A DNA stretch of 64,000 nt, taken from the NCBI GenBank assembly GCA_031292485.1, contig JARLHA010000006.1, positions 62,001 through 126,000 on the forward strand, read 5' to 3'. This DNA comes from Mucilaginibacter sp. Lineage in GTDB: Bacteria; Bacteroidota; Bacteroidia; Sphingobacteriales; Sphingobacteriaceae. A program made the position numbers and the translations under genes. The stretch's first letter is position 1. Each line of letters begins with the position of its first letter. Below, in pieces: positions 44,946 through 53,851 of this stretch. The notes beneath the pieces were generated by a model. It was not told where the DNA came from, made no database searches, and saw only the letters and a list, made by a program, of their open reading frames with translations.

Positions 44946-45604
44946 CAAATCAAGATTCAAATATCCATCTCCCTTCATTTAGTGTTAAAAGGATAAAAAC
45001 GGTTAACTTTTTTTTGGATGAAAGCGGGTTGCCTACAGATGCACTTTATAGAGTTGATTTTAAACATCAATTTCATGCAAATAGTTCTGCCGACCTCGTG
45101 GCTCTTGAGTTAGAAGTTATTTTTACGTTAGACAATAAAGAAGATAATTCCAAAAACAAGATAGTTTTAGATTGTACTGTTCAAAACGTTTTTGAAATAC
45201 AAGGTTTGTCAAATTTCATTGAAGGTGAGAATAATGTTAGACTTCCTAATGAAACTATAATAAGTTTTGTCAGCCTATCTGTATCTCATACAAGAGCGAT
45301 AATGGCTATGTTAACAGCCGGAACTTTTTTTCAAGAAAATTTATTGCCAATAATTAACCCGGTTGAAATGGCAAAGGCATTTTTCCCAGAATATACACCT
45401 ACCCCAAATATTAAACCAGAAGACAAGCAAGAAATTCAAAAATTGGAAAATATTGAATTAGCCCCGACATCAAATGCTGACAAATTTAACGAGCTGGCGA
45501 AGCAAGGACGTGAAATATCTGATAAAATGATAGCTGATCTTATGAAAGTGGAAAAAACTAATTTATCACAAGATAAAAAATCAAAAAAACATATCACCAA
45601 ATAA
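44942..45604 (+). CDS. SecB-like chaperone of a TAC module
   Basis: 220 residues. Two segments track E. coli SecB: FSVKRIKTVNFFLDESG (SecB FQIQRIYTKDISFEAPN) near residue 13, and SHTRAIMAMLTAGTFFQENL then LPIINPVEM at about 115-143 (SecB [29 protein letters not shown]). Between them lies a beta-rich LELEVIFTLDN core as expected. A charged tail of about 65 residues after the fold is unusual. It is translated from an ATGA overlap with the Xre gene. In Rv1957-type systems this chaperone protects the antitoxin. Confidence 0.78.
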   Translation: MTNQDSNIHLPSFSVKRIKTVNFFLDESGLPTDALYRVDFKHQFHANSSADLVALELEVIFTLDNKEDNSKNKIVLDCTVQNVFEIQGLSNFIEGENNVRLPNETIISFVSLSVSHTRAIMAMLTAGTFFQENLLPIINPVEMAKAFFPEYTPTPNIKPEDKQEIQKLENIELAPTSNADKFNELAKQGREISDKMIADLMKVEKTNLSQDKKSKKHITK

Positions 45605-45715
45605 AATTAGGCTATAGGCCTATTTGGTACACCAAAGTATGTAATTGCCCTAATTCTTAATACGTTCATAGTTGATGACCTTCGACCGAAGTTACCATCA
45701 ACTATAAACCATGAA
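45605..45715. repeat. Intergenic inverted repeat 'gttcatagttgat'
   Basis: Words tcatagttgatgacc (45666-45680) and ggttaccatcaactataaaccatgaac follow as inverted copies, ending exactly at the next gene's stop codon. The same word occurs after hemCD (44004-44034) and after acs (20832-20864). Confidence 0.6.
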
Positions 45716-46681
45716 CTAATTCTTTATATACTGCACCACCAGTTTCGGATGTCGTGTTGCATCTGAATAATAACTCGAGCAGAAGATCCGGCTCGTATAT
45801 TCCACTTCATTTTTCAGCTGCAGTTTAAAGCCATAATTGGCGCCTGAGCTTACCATCGGGGCAACAAGGCCTTTAACATCTACATTAACATTAAGAAAAG
45901 GCTGGGTTGTACTTGGTATAGTTACCTGGTTGGCGGTAAGACCCGCCGGCTGATTAAACCAGGTTAATGAGGTAACATCCCAATTGGTAGCCACTTGCTG
46001 AATCAATACAGAATTATCGGTGCCGTAGTTTGCGTGAATTAAATCGCCGTTCTGCGGAATTGTATCCGAATATAATTGAAGATTGGCGCTGACGATGGTC
46101 GCGTTTGCAGGGATGCTGCTCAGGTCGAATTTCAACAAGTTCCTGATAACCACCGGAAAGGAATCTTTGGTCCACGCTGCAAGCGGCTCTTCTATGGAGG
46201 TGTGGTTACTGAAGTCGCCCCCGTTCCAGATCCCGACATTTGATTCACCCGGGTTGTTGGCAGGTTGCAAAGTAAGCGTTACCATGGTGGCGGGTTTAAC
46301 AATTACCGAAACACTGGCCAGGCCGGTAAGCCCGTTATCATCTATCACTGCGAATTGAAATTTATACGTGCCGGCTATAAGCCCCTTGAATGAAGCAATT
46401 GCGGAGCTTTCATTTACAATTGTGGCTTCAGAAGGGCCTGAAACCTGGGTCCATAAATACCCAATAATATGCCCGGTAGCATCGGTACCGGAGCCCGTTA
46501 ATGTAACTGAATTAACAGGCAATGAAATCGTTGTATCGGCCGGCGCTTTCGCTACCGGCACTGAATCTTTGGTTGATTTTGGTATAACGGGTGCAGGGTC
46601 GTTGTCGGTTTGCTTCTGACAGCTGTTTATTACCAGCAGGAATAGCACGGCAAGGATTGGTGCGATAAAGTATTGTTTCAC
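45716..46681 (-). CDS. PKD plus DNRLRE-domain lipoprotein
   Basis: About 321 residues from the GTG at 46681, giving VKQYFIAPILAVLFLLVINS then a lipobox Cys followed by QKQTD; the longer frame starting at 46792 would put 37 odd residues before the signal peptide. A PKD-like domain (about 60-130, SGTDATGHIIGYLWTQVSGP) precedes a C-terminal DNRLRE domain (about 140-320: RNLLKFDLSSIPANATIVSA, NLQLYSD). Surface lipoprotein, ligand unknown. It and the TAC cassette lie between hemCD and hemB. Confidence 0.8.
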   Translation of the reverse strand: MKQYFIAPILAVLFLLVINSCQKQTDNDPAPVIPKSTKDSVPVAKAPADTTISLPVNSVTLTGSGTDATGHIIGYLWTQVSGPSEATIVNESSAIASFKGLIAGTYKFQFAVIDDNGLTGLASVSVIVKPATMVTLTLQPANNPGESNVGIWNGGDFSNHTSIEEPLAAWTKDSFPVVIRNLLKFDLSSIPANATIVSANLQLYSDTIPQNGDLIHANYGTDNSVLIQQVATNWDVTSLTWFNQPAGLTANQVTIPSTTQPFLNVNVDVKGLVAPMVSSGANYGFKLQLKNEVEYTSRIFCSSYYSDATRHPKLVVQYIKN

Positions 46682-46759
46682 TGTGAGATAATTTATGATA
46701 AAGCTATAAAAATATATTTTTAATATCAACATATCAAAAGCGGATCTCCAGGGCTGACG

Positions 46760-46935
46760 CATTAAAAGGCGGCTCCGATGGAGCCCAAGCACACAGTTTT
46801 AGGGTTTTCTATAAACAGGATACTCCCAGGGGAGTTAAAACTATTAGGCAAAAGAATAAATGGCTCGGGAGGGGCCACCTGTTTATAGAAAATTCCCACC
46901 AAATTTCAAAGACTCCATCGGAGTCCCCTATGAAT
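46760..46935. repeat. Palindromic element with 'ttttctataaacagg' arms
   Basis: gcggctccgatggagccc near 46770 pairs with gactccatcggagtccc near 46910, and ttttctataaacaggatactccc (46805-46827) pairs with cacctgtttatagaaaattccc (46876-46897). The nested arms predict a hairpin about 170 nt long. No open frame. Confidence 0.65.
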
Positions 46936-47075
46936 TTGCCTGGAAGTCACGACGGTAACCAATTATTTTAATGCGTCTGCCCTGAGCGGATCTCGCTATA
47001 AAAAATCAGATGGATGACATTTTTTAATACTAAAACCATTTTTTGTCCTTTATCTTAAGCCATAAAATTATAGCA

Positions 47076-47107
47076 TTGCTATAAATTGTTTTCCTTTATT
47101 AACTTTG
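47076..47107 (+). promoter_or_regulatory. Bacteroidota-type promoter of hemB
   Basis: TTG (47076-47078), 21-bp spacer, TAACTTTG (47100-47107), the same geometry as the promoter at 7594-7625. It leaves a leader of about 30 nt that contains the palindrome ctcctgccgttgcaggaa, a possible hairpin. Confidence 0.6.
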
Positions 47108-47143
47108 TGTCTCCTGCCGTTGCAGGAATATTGATTCTATAAA

Positions 47144-48115
47144 ATGTTACAACGACCCCGTAGAAACCGGAAAAGCGAAGTAATCCGCCAGATGGTACAG
47201 GAAACGCACGTCAGCGCGGCAAACCTGATATTTCCCTTGTTTATTATTGAAGGAACTGCTCAGAAAACTGAGGTGGCATCCATGCCGGGTATTTTTCGGT
47301 ATTCTATAGATAATTTGCTGCGCGAAATTGAAAGCTGCCTGAAACTGGGGTTGAATTCTTTCGACCTTTTCCCGAATATCGACGAATCGTTAAAAGACAA
47401 ATACGCTACCGAAAGCCATAGGGAACAAAGCCTTTACCTGCGCGCTATCCGCGAGGTAAAAAAGAATTTTCCGGAAGCCTGCGTGGTTACCGATGTGGCT
47501 ATGGACCCCTACAGCAGCGACGGGCACGATGGCATTTTTGAAAATGGCGAGATCCTGAACGACGAAACGCTGGAAGTATTAGGTAAAATGGCCCTGGCAC
47601 ATGCCCAATGCGGAGCGGATATTATCGCGCCCTCGGATATGATGGACGGGCGTGTTGGCTATATCCGCAGGGTATTGGACGAAAATAAGTTTACCAACGT
47701 TTCTATCATGTCCTACTCAGCTAAATATGCCAGTGCGTTTTACGGGCCGTTCAGGGATGCTTTAAATTCGGCTCCAAAATTCGGAGATAAGAAAACTTAC
47801 CAGATGAACCCGGCCAACCAGCGCGAAGCACTGATAGAGGCTAATTTGGATGAGCTGGAAGGCGCCGACTTTTTGATGGTAAAACCGGCACTGCCTTACC
47901 TCGACATTATTAAATTAATAAAAGACAATACGGAACTGCCGGTTGCGGCGTATAATGTAAGCGGTGAATACGCCATGATAAAGGCAGCCATACAAAAAGG
48001 CTGGCTGAATGAGCAGCGTGCCATTACGGAAGTGCTTACGTCTATACGGCGTGCCGGCGCCAGCGCGATATTAACCTATCATGCGAAGGAAGTGCTGGAG
48101 AATAAATGGTTATAG
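47144..48115 (+). CDS. hemB: Porphobilinogen synthase (delta-aminolevulinate dehydratase)
   Basis: Condenses two 5-aminolevulinates. 323 residues. RPRRNRKSEVIRQMVQET, DVAMDPYSSDGHDGI, the SDMMDGRVGYIR metal/active region, Schiff-base Lys segments SYSAKYASAFYGPFRDA and MVKPALPYLDII are all present. DVAMDPYSSDGHDG lacks the zinc-binding Cys cluster, so a magnesium-dependent form is likely. Confidence 0.96.
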   Translation: MLQRPRRNRKSEVIRQMVQETHVSAANLIFPLFIIEGTAQKTEVASMPGIFRYSIDNLLREIESCLKLGLNSFDLFPNIDESLKDKYATESHREQSLYLRAIREVKKNFPEACVVTDVAMDPYSSDGHDGIFENGEILNDETLEVLGKMALAHAQCGADIIAPSDMMDGRVGYIRRVLDENKFTNVSIMSYSAKYASAFYGPFRDALNSAPKFGDKKTYQMNPANQREALIEANLDELEGADFLMVKPALPYLDIIKLIKDNTELPVAAYNVSGEYAMIKAAIQKGWLNEQRAITEVLTSIRRAGASAILTYHAKEVLENKWL

Positions 48116-48116
48116 G

Positions 48117-48226
48117 AGGTAAAAGCTAAAAGGCGAAAGCCGAAAGCTTGAACGTAATATTGATATTATAATAATTACAAAATATAAGCTTTGAGCTTTC
48201 GGCTTTCAGCTTTTAGCTAAACAAAA
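48117..48226. repeat. Intergenic inverted repeat 'gaaagccgaaagctt'
   Basis: aaaagctaaaaggcgaaagccgaaagctt (from 48120) and aagctttgagctttcggctttcagcttttagct (48185-48218) are inverted copies, with an AT-rich loop. The hairpin ends 8 bp before the hemL start and could affect its translation or end the hemB transcript. Confidence 0.65.
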
Positions 48227-49597
48227 ATGTTCGATTCTTTAAAAAAGAAATTCAGTGGCGATGGTGATGAACCGGTGGGTACAACAACCAAACCGGATAT
48301 CAGTCGGGAGAAGTCTGCCGTGTTGTATGAGAAAGCAAAAACGTATTTTCCGGGCGGGGTAAACTCTCCGGTAAGGGCGTTTAAATCTGTTTATGGTACA
48401 CCGCTGTTTATTGAGAAGGGCGACGGCAGTATTATTTGGGATGCTGATGGCAACCAGTTTATTGATTTTTGCGGCTCATGGGGGCCACTGATCCTGGGGC
48501 ATAACCATCCTAAGGTGAGGGAAAAAGTAATGGAGGTAATGCAAAATGGCACCTCCTTTGGCGCACCTACCGCTTTGGAAAATGAGCTCGCCGAGCTGAT
48601 CGTTAAAAACAATAAGTTCATCCAAAAACTGCGCTTTGTAAGTTCGGGTACTGAGGCGGTAATGTCGGCCATAAGGCTGGCAAGGGGTTATACCGGGCGC
48701 GATAAAATTTTAAAGTTTGAAGGCTGTTACCACGGGCATACCGATGCCCTATTGGTAAAAGCGGGCTCCGGATTGGTTACTTTTGGCGAAACGTCGTCAG
48801 CAGGCGTGCCGAAATCATTTGCTGATGAAACTATTGTGGTGGCTTTAAATGATAAAGCAGCGGTAGAAGAAGCGTTTGCAGAATTTAAAGACCAGATAGC
48901 CGCGGTAATCATTGAGCCGATACCTGCGAATAATGGCTTGCTGCTTCAAGAAAAAGAATACCTGCAATTCCTGCGGGATATTTGCACCAAAAACGGCACT
49001 TTGTTATTTTTTGATGAAGTGATATCAGGCTTCAGGGTGGGGTTTGAAGGTGCGGCAGGATATTACCAGATAAAACCGGATATCATCACCTATGGCAAGA
49101 TCATTGGCGGCGGATTACCGGTTGGCTGTTATGGCGCATCTGCCGAAATAATGAGCAATGTTTCCCCGGACGGCCCGGTTTACCAGGGTGGCACATTATC
49201 AGGCAACCCGGTTGCCATGGCAGCGGGCATTGCGCAGCTTACTGAATTATTAAAATCAGGTTTTTATAAAGACCTCAACAAAAAAACGGAAGAATTTACC
49301 GAAGCCATACAGCGTTTTGCTACGGCACGGAATTATACTTTTAAAGTATTCACCATTGGCTCCATTTTTTGGTTTGCTTTTACTAACAAGGAAAGCATCC
49401 GCAGGGCCGATGAAGTGGATGCCGCCAGTATGGAAAAATTTAAAAAATTACACCGCGAATTGCTGAACAGGGGCGTTTATTTCGGCCCCTCAGGTTACGA
49501 GGTTGGGTTTATATCATCGGCCCATACCAAAATCGACCTTGAAAAAGCAAAACGTGCTATATTTGAAAGTCTGGAAGTGGTGTTTAGCGGGAAGTAA
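48227..49597 (+). CDS. hemL: Glutamate-1-semialdehyde 2,1-aminomutase
   Basis: PLP enzyme of the C5 haem pathway. 456 residues: a short N-terminal extension (MFDSLKKKFSGDGDEPVG) precedes the standard YFPGGVNSPVRAF start. FVSSGTEAVMSAIRLARG, FDEVISGFRVG, the PLP-Lys in TYGKIIGGGLPVG and GGTLSGNPVAMAAG are intact. Presence of HemL shows glutamyl-tRNA-based ALA synthesis. hemA is not in this window. Confidence 0.95.
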   Translation: MFDSLKKKFSGDGDEPVGTTTKPDISREKSAVLYEKAKTYFPGGVNSPVRAFKSVYGTPLFIEKGDGSIIWDADGNQFIDFCGSWGPLILGHNHPKVREKVMEVMQNGTSFGAPTALENELAELIVKNNKFIQKLRFVSSGTEAVMSAIRLARGYTGRDKILKFEGCYHGHTDALLVKAGSGLVTFGETSSAGVPKSFADETIVVALNDKAAVEEAFAEFKDQIAAVIIEPIPANNGLLLQEKEYLQFLRDICTKNGTLLFFDEVISGFRVGFEGAAGYYQIKPDIITYGKIIGGGLPVGCYGASAEIMSNVSPDGPVYQGGTLSGNPVAMAAGIAQLTELLKSGFYKDLNKKTEEFTEAIQRFATARNYTFKVFTIGSIFWFAFTNKESIRRADEVDAASMEKFKKLHRELLNRGVYFGPSGYEVGFISSAHTKIDLEKAKRAIFESLEVVFSGK

Positions 49598-49707
49598 AGC
49601 AGTTGGCAGTTATTAGTTTGCAGGAAAGTTTGCAAACACGCTTATTAATTACTCAACTGAAAACTAACGGCGCGCTGCCCACTGTAAACTAAAAACTGCA
49701 AACTGAA

Positions 49708-50577
49708 ATGAGAAGATCATTCATCATATTTTATGCGCTCATTACCTATGCATTAGCAGAGTTAACCTGGTGGGCCTATTTGCTGGTAAAAGCGATGCCC
49801 AGCAGCTTTGCCATGATTATGGGCGAAGGTTCGGTTTTTATATTTGTTTTTTTTGTGGGGGCCTACTCATTGCACAGGTCTATACTTAAAGAGCGTAAAT
49901 TACAGGAACAAAAAAAGAACTTCCTGCTATCGGTAACCCACGAGCTGAAATCGCCCTTGGCATCCATCAAAATACTTTTACAAACCATCCAGAAGCGCAA
50001 CCTTACCAAACATCAAACGCTTGACTTTATCGAAAAATCGTTAAAGGATATTGAGCGGCTGGATGACATGGTGGAAAATATGCTGCTGGCATCGAAAATT
50101 GACAACCGCTCGTACACTTTTCCGAAGGACAAATTCAATCTTTCAGCCCTGGTTGATAGTATCGTAAACCGCCTGCAGATCTCCAAATGCGAAAGCAACC
50201 AGCAAATTATTGACGCTGAAATTGAGCCCAAGATCGAGATCACCGGTGATAAATTCGCCTTAACTTCGGTGGTGACTAACCTGATTGAAAACGCCATCAA
50301 ATATTCGGGGCCATGCGCAACGGTTGCGGTAAAACTGTTTTCTAAAGAGGATAAGGTTTATTTACAGGTAGCCGACCATGGCATTGGCATATCCGATATG
50401 GAGAAGGGCCGCATCTTTGATAAGTTTTACAGGGTGGGCAGTGAGGATACCCGAAACACAAAAGGCACCGGTTTAGGTCTGTATATTGTAAAAGAAGTGC
50501 TTGATAAGCACCGGGCCAGTATAAAAGTGAAAGATAATAGGCCTGTTGGTAGTATATTTGAAGTAGTTTTCGATTGA
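49708..50577 (+). CDS. Sensor histidine kinase, two-transmembrane
   Basis: 289 residues. Two N-terminal helices (about 7-28 and 38-56) with almost no periplasmic loop, then HisKA with phosphorylated His78 in SVTHELKSPLASI, and HATPase_c with NLIENAIKYSG, DHGIGIS and KGTGLGLYIVKE boxes. The lack of a sensing domain suggests intramembrane sensing or a partner. The response regulator follows after a repeat-filled spacer. Confidence 0.93.
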   Translation: MRRSFIIFYALITYALAELTWWAYLLVKAMPSSFAMIMGEGSVFIFVFFVGAYSLHRSILKERKLQEQKKNFLLSVTHELKSPLASIKILLQTIQKRNLTKHQTLDFIEKSLKDIERLDDMVENMLLASKIDNRSYTFPKDKFNLSALVDSIVNRLQISKCESNQQIIDAEIEPKIEITGDKFALTSVVTNLIENAIKYSGPCATVAVKLFSKEDKVYLQVADHGIGISDMEKGRIFDKFYRVGSEDTRNTKGTGLGLYIVKEVLDKHRASIKVKDNRPVGSIFEVVFD

Positions 50578-50735
50578 ATTGACACGAATTTCACAAATGT
50601 GTTCGAATTTTCACGAATCTGCGTTTATAGCGTGGCGGATATAATTCGTGTACATTCGTTCTCATTCGTTAAAATTAGTGCTTAAATCAATTCGTGTATA
50701 TTCGATCTTATTCGTGAACATTAGTGTAACATAAC
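50578..50735. repeat. 'attcgtgaaaattcgtgt' word repeats between kinase and regulator
   Basis: Filled by variants of gaattcgtgtaaattcg and ttagtg(aa/ta), both orientations. The same words fill 53096-53234 after hemE. It separates two genes of one system that are otherwise in operon order. Confidence 0.6.
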
Positions 50736-51443
50736 ATGCTGAACAAAAAAAGAATTTTACTGGCCGAAGATGAAGAGCATCTTTTAGAAGCCATAAAACT
50801 GAACCTTGAACTGGAGGGTTACAAGGTTTCAACTGCTACCAATGGCAAAAAAGCCCTGCAGATATTTAAAGAAGAACGTTTTAATTTAGTAATACTGGAC
50901 GTAATGATGCCGGAAATTGACGGCTTTGTGGTTGCGGAAACCATCAGGCTGGAGAACTCAGAGGTGCCCATTATGTTCCTTACAGCTAAAAACACCAATG
51001 AGGATAAAATTTCGGGGCTGAAAAAAGGGGCGGACGATTATTTAACCAAGCCTTTTAACCTGGAAGAATTAATCCTGCGGGTAAACAACCTGGTAAAGCG
51101 CAGCCTTAAAGGCGATGAACTGAAAGAATTTAACAGCTACAAGATCGGCGACAAAACCATCCATTTTAATTCTTTCGAACTGGTAAATGAAGATGGATCG
51201 ATCACACCGCTCACCAAAAAGGAAACCATGCTGCTTAAACTGCTGATAGAACGCCGAAACGACGCCGTATCGCGCGAGCAAATACTGGAAACCGTTTGGA
51301 ATTACGACGTATATCCATCCACCCGCACCATCGATAACTTTATCCTTACTTTCCGTAAATATTTTGAACCTGATCCTAAAAACCCGGTTTATTTTCACTC
51401 TATCCGCGGTGTAGGCTATAAATTTACCGATAACCATCATTAA
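50736..51443 (+). CDS. OmpR-family response regulator
   Basis: 235 residues: receiver domain with acidic pair ED (11-12), phospho-acceptor Asp55 in VILDVMMPE and Lys in DDYLTKPF, then a C-terminal winged-helix DNA-binding domain (TPLTKKETMLLKLLIERRN, SIRGVGYKF). Its partner kinase is directly upstream. Target genes unknown; position inside the haem region makes haem or redox control a guess only. It overlaps the next gene by one base (TAATG). Confidence 0.94.
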   Translation: MLNKKRILLAEDEEHLLEAIKLNLELEGYKVSTATNGKKALQIFKEERFNLVILDVMMPEIDGFVVAETIRLENSEVPIMFLTAKNTNEDKISGLKKGADDYLTKPFNLEELILRVNNLVKRSLKGDELKEFNSYKIGDKTIHFNSFELVNEDGSITPLTKKETMLLKLLIERRNDAVSREQILETVWNYDVYPSTRTIDNFILTFRKYFEPDPKNPVYFHSIRGVGYKFTDNHH

Positions 51444-51970
51444 TGTTTACCAACAGGACCCGTTTATTCATTGGCACTATTTTTTTCCTATCGCTGATCA
51501 TATTAGTAGACCGGCACCTGTATGAATTGTCCTCAGTTGCGCTGATGATGATCGTTTTGCTGGGCTGGGATTATTTAAGGCAGGGGACTTTGGTGGTAGC
51601 ATCAAAGCAATTTCATCATAAAGATTACGAAAAAGCGGAGCGTACCTTATCTGAAATATTAAGGCCGCAATGGCTGGCTAAAAACAGGCGGGGATATTAT
51701 GAGTTTTTAATGGGTGGGGTGTGCCTGCAAAAGCAGGATTTTGAGGATGCCGAAAAACATTACGAAATTGCCGCACAATACCCTTTACGTTCCATAACAG
51801 ACCATGTGGCTGCGCTGGTACACGTAGCCAATATCAGCATCAGGCAGGGTAATTTTGATAAGGCCGAAGCTTATTTGCAGCTTACTGAAAAACATAACGA
51901 AAAAATTAACGCCAAAATGAAGGATGTGATCAGCCGCCTTCACCAGGAAATAAAAAAACATAAAAAATAG
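51443..51970 (+). CDS. TPR-containing membrane protein
   Basis: 175 residues. Two N-terminal hydrophobic helices (about 8-22 and 27-42) are followed by three TPR-like repeats (HKDYEKAERTLSEIL, KQDFEDAEKHYEIAAQYPL, QGNFDKAEAYLQLTEKHN). It starts within the response regulator stop (TAATG), so is translationally coupled, and is probably part of the same signalling unit or a general membrane scaffold. Confidence 0.8.
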   Translation: MFTNRTRLFIGTIFFLSLIILVDRHLYELSSVALMMIVLLGWDYLRQGTLVVASKQFHHKDYEKAERTLSEILRPQWLAKNRRGYYEFLMGGVCLQKQDFEDAEKHYEIAAQYPLRSITDHVAALVHVANISIRQGNFDKAEAYLQLTEKHNEKINAKMKDVISRLHQEIKKHKK

Positions 51971-52040
51971 AGTCAAGAACCAGGAACCCGCTGCCAGGAT
52001 ATAATTTTTCCTGATTCCTGGTTCCTGATTCTTTGCTCTC
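51971..52040. repeat. Intergenic inverted repeat 'tcaagaaccaggaa'
   Basis: gagtcaagaaccaggaaccc followed by cctgattcctggttcctgattctttgctc; the same word family as 3178-3260. Located between the TPR gene and hemE. Confidence 0.6.
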
Positions 52041-52048
52041 AAAACCAT

Positions 52049-53095
52049 ATGAGAGATTCATTACTTATAAAAGCCGCATTTGCTGAAAAAACAGAACGCC
52101 CGCCGGTGTGGATGATGCGCCAGGCTGGCCGTTTTATGAAAGAATACTGGGATATTAAAAACAAATATTCTTTCCTGGAAATGTGCAAAACGCCGGAAAT
52201 TGCCGCTGATGTTACCATGCTGCCAGTTAACCTGCTGGGCGTTGACGCCGCAATTTTATTTTCAGATATCCTGGTTACAGGTGAAGCAATGGGTGGTGAT
52301 CTTAGTTTCAGCCAGGGTGTAGGGCCAAAGTTTGCCAACCCGGTGCGTACACAGGCCGACGTGGACAAACTGGAAACAGAAGTGGGCGATAAGCTGCAAT
52401 ATGTAGCTGACGCGATAAAGGTTATCCAGCAACGGCTAAATGCCCGCCTGCCGGACGGGCAGGGTTCCATCCCTTTGATCGGTTTTGCAGGCGCGCCTTT
52501 TACGGTGATGAGTTACCTGGTTGAAGGTGGATCATCAAAAGATTTTAAGCTGACCAAATTACTGATCCATAATAACCCGGAACTGGCCCACCAGTTACTG
52601 GCCAAAATAGCTACCGTTACCGCCAATTACCTCAACATGCAGATCGCTGCCGGAGTAAATGCGGTACAAATTTTTGACAGCTGGGCACAGGCCCTGGCGT
52701 GGGACGATTATAAAAAGTTTTCGCACCGCTATATTGCGGAGATCATCAGCAAACTAAACCGGAAAGATATCCCGGTGATCTCCTTCTGCAAAGGCAGCTC
52801 GGTTTTCGCGCCTTTAATGGCCGAAGCAAAACCTGATGTGATTTCTATCGACTGGAATGTTGACCTGCTGGACATTAAACAGCGAATACCAAAAGGCATT
52901 GCCGTACAGGGTAACCTGGACCCGCACATTTTATATGCCGACAAAAAAGTAATAAAAGAACGCATTTATCGCCTGTTCGACCGGATGAAGGATGAGCAGG
53001 GGTTCATATTTAATTTAGGCCATGGCATTATGCCGGATATCCCTTTTGATAATGTGAAGTATGCGGTTGATATAATAAAAGAGTATAGGAATTAA
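52049..53095 (+). CDS. hemE: Uroporphyrinogen decarboxylase
   Basis: 348 residues. Removes four carboxyls from uroporphyrinogen III. RPPVWMMRQAGRF, ILFSDILVTGEAMG, GFAGAPFTVMSYLVEG, QIFDSWAQAL and the C-terminal FNLGHGIMPDIP motifs are intact, including the catalytic Asp of FSDI. Confidence 0.96.
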   Translation: MRDSLLIKAAFAEKTERPPVWMMRQAGRFMKEYWDIKNKYSFLEMCKTPEIAADVTMLPVNLLGVDAAILFSDILVTGEAMGGDLSFSQGVGPKFANPVRTQADVDKLETEVGDKLQYVADAIKVIQQRLNARLPDGQGSIPLIGFAGAPFTVMSYLVEGGSSKDFKLTKLLIHNNPELAHQLLAKIATVTANYLNMQIAAGVNAVQIFDSWAQALAWDDYKKFSHRYIAEIISKLNRKDIPVISFCKGSSVFAPLMAEAKPDVISIDWNVDLLDIKQRIPKGIAVQGNLDPHILYADKKVIKERIYRLFDRMKDEQGFIFNLGHGIMPDIPFDNVKYAVDIIKEYRN

Positions 53096-53234
53096 CACGA
53101 ATTTGCACGAATAAAGGCGAATTTTCACCAATCTGCTTGGTAAATAAATCATCTGAATTCGTGTAATTCGAAATAATTAGTGAAAATTTGTGAAAAATTC
53201 GATTCGTGTAATTCGATTAAATTAGTGAATATTC
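53096..53234. repeat. 'aattcgtgtaattcg' word repeats after hemE
   Basis: About eight variants of gaattcgtg and attagtgaa(a/t)tt words in both orientations, the same family as 50578-50735. The array runs up to the GTG start of the hemJ-like gene and even supplies that start codon (ttcgtgtat). Confidence 0.6.
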
Positions 53235-53771
53235 GTGTATAATTATATCCTTTCTATCCACATCATTTTTGTAGTCTGCTGGTTTGCAGGGCTGTTTTAT
53301 ATGGTGCGCCTTTTTATTTACCATACCGAGGCACAGCAAAAACCTGAACCAGACCGCCGGATCCTTTCTGAACAGTTTGTGATCATGGAGCGCAAGCTCT
53401 GGTATATCATTACTGTGCCTTCCATGGTATTTGTAGTGGCAGCGGGATTAACGATGTTGTATATACTTCCTGCCTGGCTGCAACAGCCATGGATGCACCT
53501 TAAGCTGGTGTTTGTTGTGCTGTTACTGGTTTACCATTTCGTTTGCCAGAACATCATGAAGCAGATGGCTAAAGGAATCTTTAAACGAACCTCTACCCAA
53601 TTGCGCCTCTGGAACGAAGTAGCCACCATACTCTTATTCGCAATCGTTTTCCTGGCAGTGTTAAAAAACGCTGTAAACTGGATTTACGGACTCGTTGGAT
53701 TAGTTCTTTTAACTATACTGCTGATGATCGGTGTAAAAATTTACAAGCGTATCCGCACAAAAGATCAATAG
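53235..53771 (+). CDS. hemJ: HemJ/CopD-like membrane protein, probable protoporphyrinogen oxidase
   Basis: 178 residues with four or five helices. The N-terminal YILSIHIIFVVCWFAGLFYM with conserved His and the RLFIYHTEAQ motif, plus WMHLKLVFVVLLLVYHF, fit the HemJ family (oxidation of protoporphyrinogen IX in bacteria lacking HemG/HemY). The GTG start is generated from the preceding repeat array. Placement after hemE supports the haem role. Confidence 0.85.
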   Translation: MYNYILSIHIIFVVCWFAGLFYMVRLFIYHTEAQQKPEPDRRILSEQFVIMERKLWYIITVPSMVFVVAAGLTMLYILPAWLQQPWMHLKLVFVVLLLVYHFVCQNIMKQMAKGIFKRTSTQLRLWNEVATILLFAIVFLAVLKNAVNWIYGLVGLVLLTILLMIGVKIYKRIRTKDQ

Positions 53772-53851
53772 TTCGACCGGCGCCGGCATAAAAAAATTAA
53801 CAAGCCTTTTTTTGATCATAATTAATTAAATTTGTTTATAAAAGATTTATT

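Noticed and set aside
46083..46619. Plus-strand frames opposite the DNRLRE lipoprotein
   Set aside because: They are antisense shadows of a well-supported gene.
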